Shown piece by piece: positions 58,556 to 64,000 of a DNA stretch of 64,000 nt. Made by a program: the position numbers and the translations under genes. The stretch's first letter is position 1. Every line of letters starts with the position of its first letter. This DNA comes from Phaseolus vulgaris. Lineage: Eukaryota; Streptophyta; Magnoliopsida; Fabales; Fabaceae. The notes beneath the pieces were generated by a model. It was not told the DNA's origin. It saw only the letters and a program-made list of their open reading frames with translations, and searched no databases. The DNA is taken from NCBI RefSeq assembly GCF_000499845.2, contig NC_023754.2, positions 30,457,869 to 30,521,868 of the forward strand. The letters run 5' to 3'.

Positions 58556-61500
58556 TCTCTTTCTCTCTCTCTCTCTGAATGGGTTTTGATTCTTTCTTCT
58601 TCTACTGTGTGTGTGTGTGTGACTCTGTATTTCTAGCAATCAGAAGTTCCGAAACAGCACAGAGAGAGAGAGAGAGTGAAGATGACTTTTGACGATGAGG
58701 GTGACCCCTCTTTGTTCTTTGCCAAAGTTAATGTAACTATTAAATAATACATTATATTACTCAAAAACAATTATTCAAAAACCATAACAAAGTTCCTCTG
58801 TTTATGCTCTATAACTGTTACTAAATTAAGAAACAAAATTGGGATAAGATTGTTACATTCATATATGTTCTAACAATTAACACTGTGATTGATGTCTGCA
58901 TTCTAAGATTGTGTTCTCGCACAAAGTATATTCTCCACATTAACACTAATCTACTGTTTTATACTCAATTACTATTATATTGTCTGAAGATTATATTTGT
59001 ACCATTTTCTGCATATTATTATAAGAACTTAATGGTAGGAGGTTGAATACCAAAAACGAATATTATTATTGTGATATAATTTCACGTGTAAGTTAGAATT
59101 ATATACAATTCTTAAAGTGCTTGTCTGCATCAGAAATTGTGAAAATATTAAATATTTTAAAGTGACAATGACAACGACGATGAAGATTATCTTGAAAATT
59201 GAAACGGTGCTGACCAATAGCTCCATGGTTTAGTTGAATAACTTCTATCTTTCTTGTTTTGTCACGGATTCACGTAATTTCTTCCTGCATCTCAACATTT
59301 TCCACAGCATTCCCTGTAATTATAAAAATATTAAATATCTTTTGCTTTCTTGTTTTCTTTTAAATTCCGAAAAATAAAATTTGGAGAGTTCTCAAATCAT
59401 AGATTTTGAAAAGTTAAAATTTATAATTTTTTTCATTTTGAAATATAAATTCTGTGATATAGAGTTTGTATTTTGAAATGTAAATTTGAGATATAAATAT
59501 TGTATTTTTTATAGTAAAATCAAGAATACAAATTTATATTTAAAATTTTACAATTCGAAATACTATTTATTTTTTTTAATTTAGATAGACAGTCCAGAAT
59601 TGAAATTATATAAATTTGTGTTCAAATTTTAGAATCTAAAATGGATAATTTATATTTTTGAAAGTATGGGAGTGCAGGAGAGAAACATGGTGTGCAGAGA
59701 GAAATTGCCCAAATGAGAAAATGTTCAGGCCCGCTGCACCATGAGAATTTGAATTGCCTGGGTCCAACAAATTGGGCTACAATGTTCTTTCGGCCTTTTT
59801 TGCTTCTTAACAAAAACAAGTTTGTTAAAAAATATGTTTTTTTAACCCAGGTATTTAAGTCCGATTGATTTTAACAAAACTTAATCTTTTCTATTAAAAA
59901 TAATTGTAATAATTATTATAACTGTTTATTTTTTATAAAAAGGAAATAATTTGATTAAAAAATATTTATATTTATTAATTTATTTTGTGTCTATTTTAGA
60001 TTTATCCGTGTCTCTTGGGTCATTTACATTATCATTTAATGTCTCAGAAGTTGTATGAACATCAAAATTAATAATTTTAAAAATATATTTTTAAATAAAA
60101 CAATTTCATGATTTAATATGAATTAACTATTCAATAAAATTTAATAACTAATATTATTTTTTCTATATAATAATTCTAATTTGATATACAGAAACTTTGT
60201 ACTAAGTGAATGTGTTAGGTTTTTGTGAAGCTTTGAATTGGGCTATTTCCATATCTTCAGCATGTTCTGTTTCTGTTCTCCATACTCCACTGGGCCTACC
60301 ATCCAGATATCTCATTCATAGTGTGAGGTTTTCCAGTGGAATAATAATTTTTTTACATCTTTACTTAAAAATAATAAGTTTTATTTTAATTTTCAAAGCA
60401 CTGGACAAATATTTCTCATTTTTTATCTCTTGTTTTCTCTAGTATTAATATGCCAAATTCTTCTCCACCTCCATATTTTTCTCATACACCCCTTCATATT
60501 AATTTCACATAGTATATGTCATCTTACACCTTCGTATTAATTGTGAAAAAGTAAGTTTAACATTTTTTTAAAATAATTTTAAATAAAACATAATTTCACT
60601 ATTTTAAATAACATCAGCTGTAATCTCGTACCATTATACCTCCATTCTAACCATAATACTAGTTACATTATTTGAACGTGTGTAAGAAAAGTGTTAGCGA
60701 AAATATTTATTGTATTAAACGTTGACCGTCAAGATAATTTTATTTTTTTTTAGTTTTGTGAGAAGAATGTTAGCGAGAATATTTGTTGATTTTTTTTCTT
60801 CTGAATTTTGTAACTTTTAAAAAATAAAATAAACAAACAAAAACACTAATAAAAATATCATAAAACCTATCCCAACTATCAACAATTTTCCAACAAATAT
60901 TATTGCTTACAATACTCGAATATTAGATTGTTGGTTAAAAGTATCACAAGTTGGTGACATTATAATTGAATTAATTAAAGCCAATTAGCGAAGACTTTGA
61001 AGTAGGCAACAATCACATCACATCACAACTTTCTTTCTCACTAAGAAAAGCCTACAACATCAAGACATTCATTCTTCAAAGAAATTAGGATTGTTATTAT
61101 CATTGAAAGATGAATGTTTATATTTTGATCATAAACCCTATAGAACAGAAAAGAAGAGCAATTAAAGGAGAAGTTTTACAAGTTTGGTTTGCTTTATTTG
61201 AAACCAGATGGAATCTTTTTCCCTTTCTTCTTTATTTTACAAAAGCAATGTTGCTCAGAGCTTTGTAGGAAACTATCCAAATAATGTTTCTGCGTTCTAC
61301 TTCATTTTCAGTGACGTCCAAATCCAAAGCTACTGCATGTTAACATAATAAACAATCTCTTCTTTCTTAAGGCAATGTTTTACACATCATCATAAACTTT
61401 TATAACCTTTTACACAGTTTTTTTGTTTAGTAAAGAGAGAGAGAAAAGGACAAGAAGGAGAAAGAACTGAAAGTTAAATTAATGAATGAGGTCTATAGAG

Positions 61501-62952
61501 ATAAAAAAAAATGTTTTATAATATTGTGCAACATGCTACTATCTTTATACATATCCACTAATAGGAACATCCACGCTTACACTCTTATCCATACCCAACT
61601 CTTTCAAAATATCCACTTTTTGTGCACAATTCTTTTCAAATAGAATACTTTGATTTTTATTATGAAAATGAACTGTTAAGTAGAATCACTGCATATCAAG
61701 TTACATTAAAAAGTTTTAGCAGGTCTCATAAAAAAGTTACTCAATCTCACTACATTTTAGTGGCAAAATGACTTGGTTTTGTCTCATTATGAATATGCTA
61801 TCCTGTGTGCCTAAAAACCTGTCCAAATTTTGTTATACTACTAAATATCCATAAGTACTCCTAAATATATTTTTTTAAAAACTTCAAAAATAAAATATTT
61901 GAAAATGTAGTTAAAAGAAATTAAATAATTAAATATAAGTACAATTAATTATTTTTTTTGTAAAGAAACAAATAGAAAGGTGGCCCACAAATTATAAGTT
62001 AAAAAAAAATCTTTAGAAATAACGTTAGTTTTATAAACCTAAATAAAAAAATATAAATCTATAAAATCTAATTTTAAATAGTCCTTCATTAACATTTTTC
62101 ACCAACAATTTTATTTTTTATCAATTACTTTAAAAAGATAATATCTTATTTACATGACCCAGTGCATAAATCGAAAGAGGTGTAATAGGTGCTTAATTTT
62201 TAAGCGGTTACTACCAGGTTCGTACTATCCAATAGTAATTAATACAAAACACAACACAATAGCGCTGCAGAGGCTCTGATGAACAAAATTAATTCAAATA
62301 TAATTCTAATTGAATGCTTTATGAACTAATTATTTACATGATTAATTTTATATTAATTATATTTTTATGTAAAAAATTAAAAAGTAATAATTAAAATAAT
62401 TATAATTTTAAATCAACTGGAACCATTAGGCAACGTGAATAAAGCAAAGCTCAAACTAAAATAAATGGATATATTGTGAAACTTCAACTGAATTAAAATT
62501 CTGACTCGATGTGTCTCATTTCCCTAATTTATATTTCTCATTCAAATAACGTATTCATGCCTACCTACCACCAAATATTTGCAAATACTTTATCAAGGTA
62601 AATACCCAAATACATATAGGAAAAACTTTTTACAAAAAATATTCTCATCGCTAGTTGTAGTTTTTTTTCTTCCTGTAAAATTAAAAGCCAGATGAGAAGA
62701 AACGCAATTTGAATTGAAATGAATGCATGCTAAGTTTGCTCGTTAAGGGCATAAACCCAACAAACATACTGTGCATTAATTTAATTCTCCAAACGGTGTT
62801 AACAGTACAAAGAGAACAAGTGTATATATAGTCCAAGGTTAATACAGAAAATTGAAAGGCTGAAAGTCCAAATACGTAAGCTTAGAATAGCAAAGGTATA
62901 AACTACAAAACTAATAACTCATAACTAATGAAAATTGTGACCTTGTGCGTCA
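58556..62952. other. Intergenic AT-rich DNA with MITE remnants
   Basis: No gene recognised. A (CT)n/(GT)n leader region (58560-58680) precedes the NHL gene. 59385-59715 is AT-rich with imperfect inverted motifs and ends GGGAGTGCAGGAGAGAAAC, a MITE-like terminus. 60450-60530 carries the opposite-strand form (CTCCACCTCCATATTTTTC). Confidence 0.5.
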
Positions 62953-63670
62953 TCACTTCCCTTCCGCATTGTCGGCATCAGCTGCGGGATCTGCAATGGC
63001 GTTACCTGCTTCCGACTTTGTTGTTTCATCAATCCTCCTACCAGAGTCATCGTCTAATTCATCATCCATCATGTCATCCTCTCCCACATTTATATCTTCC
63101 ACATCATCATCATCTTCATTATTGTTTCCATCTGGGATCTTTCTTTTCTTGGGACCATGCTCCAGCCTATGAGTATCCAACTCTTTGTCCATAGTCTCCT
63201 GCAAATTCTGATCATTGTTTACTTTCCTTGCGTTCCTTGAATTCTGCCATCTCTCCAGTTCCTTCTCAACATTAGCAAGGTACTGGTCCCCAATCTGTTT
63301 CTGGTACTCAGACACTTCCTCTCTTCTTGCATTCTTCCATTCTAGGAAAGCCTGCAGATTGAAGAATATATACATATTACCAAGAAGAAATAAGACAAGT
63401 TTTAAAATGCCATAATCCTGAATCTAGTGTGATAGTGAGCAAGCACTCGTAAATAGCCATTTAACAACAAAAAATAACATCAATATTTGAGATTTAACAG
63501 GCCAATCCTGGTTCGCTGCCCATAGTGTTAAACATGATGTTTTAAGATGAAGACCAAGAGAAATCGAATGTCTAAATTTGACAACCTCTTCTTTGCGCTT
63601 CTCAAGTGACGTGGGGTCTTCATCCAAGGGCTTGTTGGGCAAATAGTAGATCGGAGGTTCTGCTTTTGTC
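62953..63670 (-). CDS. 3' exons of an unrecognised acidic coiled-coil, probably nuclear protein
   Basis: Two exons are clear: complement of 63586-63670 (TKAEPPIYYLPNKPLDEDP, then TSLEKRKEE) and 62953-63351 (AFLEWKNARREEVSEYQ...). Together they form the last 160 residues. The segment after the junction is predicted coiled coil (IGDQYLANVEKELERWQNSR). It is followed by a basic nuclear-localisation-like GPKKRKIP, then a very acidic stretch (NEDDDDVEDINVGEDDMMDD) and stop. Upstream exons lie beyond 63670 or outside the window. I do not recognise the family; an acidic tail with a PKKRK signal would suit a chromatin or RNA-processing protein. Confidence 0.75.
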
Positions 63671-64000
63671 CTGCAAACATTAATGCAACAATCAATCAAA
63701 GAAGTACGAAAAAGTTCAAATTAAAACTTTCACATGTCTACCTAAAATCCTGCTATTAGCAGGAAACATCCAGTCATCAAGTTGAGTCAACACTACAATG
63801 CACATGAATAGAAACTTATCTTCGTCTGAATAAAATGTGAATATGGACACTTTTGGACCAAAATTAAAAATAACCTGCATACCATGATTTGAAGTCAGAT
63901 ATAATTATACGACCAGATTGGAAGATACTAGATGATACGGACCCATGCCTCATTAGTTTACAGTTGAAAAGGGCAAACCTTATAAAATTGCTTAGTCTTT

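Overview
The window is a piece of a plant nuclear genome, almost certainly a legume (Phaseoleae-like, e.g. Phaseolus or Vigna; inferred). The signs are spliced genes with plant gene families (SWEET, FLA, NHL, BAHD, group A bZIP, CSN8), very AT-rich intergenic DNA with long AT microsatellites, and abundant LINE, copia, solo-LTR and TRIM debris. The TRIM LTRs (GTTGGAGATCCCACATCGAC type) and their tRNA-iMet primer sites are a kind I associate with legumes.

Layout. 1-3381: 5' part of a FAM135-like putative serine esterase gene (minus). 3.4-13.5 kb: gene-poor DNA with a LINE tail and a decayed plastid trnN insert. 13.68-15.67 kb: a complete six-exon SWEET sugar transporter (plus) with a LINE tail filling intron 4. 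16-20.3 kb: more LINE tails. 20.7-34.3 kb and 40.2-41.7 kb: a segmentally duplicated block, described below. 34.35-40.18 kb: a copia retrotransposon with both LTRs and a target-site duplication, inserted into that block. 41.5-43.3 kb: GBF4-like bZIP gene (minus) with a one-base frameshift in the basic region. 48.2-49.1 kb: intronless fasciclin-like arabinogalactan protein. 50.4-50.8 kb: small plant-specific protein. 52.2-53.9 kb: complete CSN8 with a GC-AG intron. 54.25-54.65 kb: MITE with palindromic cassettes. 56.3-58.6 kb: NDR1/HIN1-like LEA_2 protein. 62.95-64 kb: 3' exons of a gene I do not recognise.

The most unusual part is the block at 20.7-34.3 kb. It carries five copies, all on the minus strand, of a gene family I do not recognise. 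The proteins start MGCA (four of five copies) and are built from about 25-residue tiles with the core V(D/N)NAIRS. One copy is a clear pseudogene, one has a ribosomal stalk (P-protein) tail directly downstream, and one has a different N-terminus. The copies share an upstream TATA region and are interspersed with one intact and two broken BAHD acyltransferase copies and a broken bZIP exon. This suggests repeated unequal duplication of an ancestral tile gene / BAHD / bZIP segment, later cut up by TRIM, solo-LTR, LINE and copia insertions.

All coordinates of spliced genes were worked out by hand from splice sites, reading frame and family similarity. Identifications rest on remembered family motifs, not on any database search.
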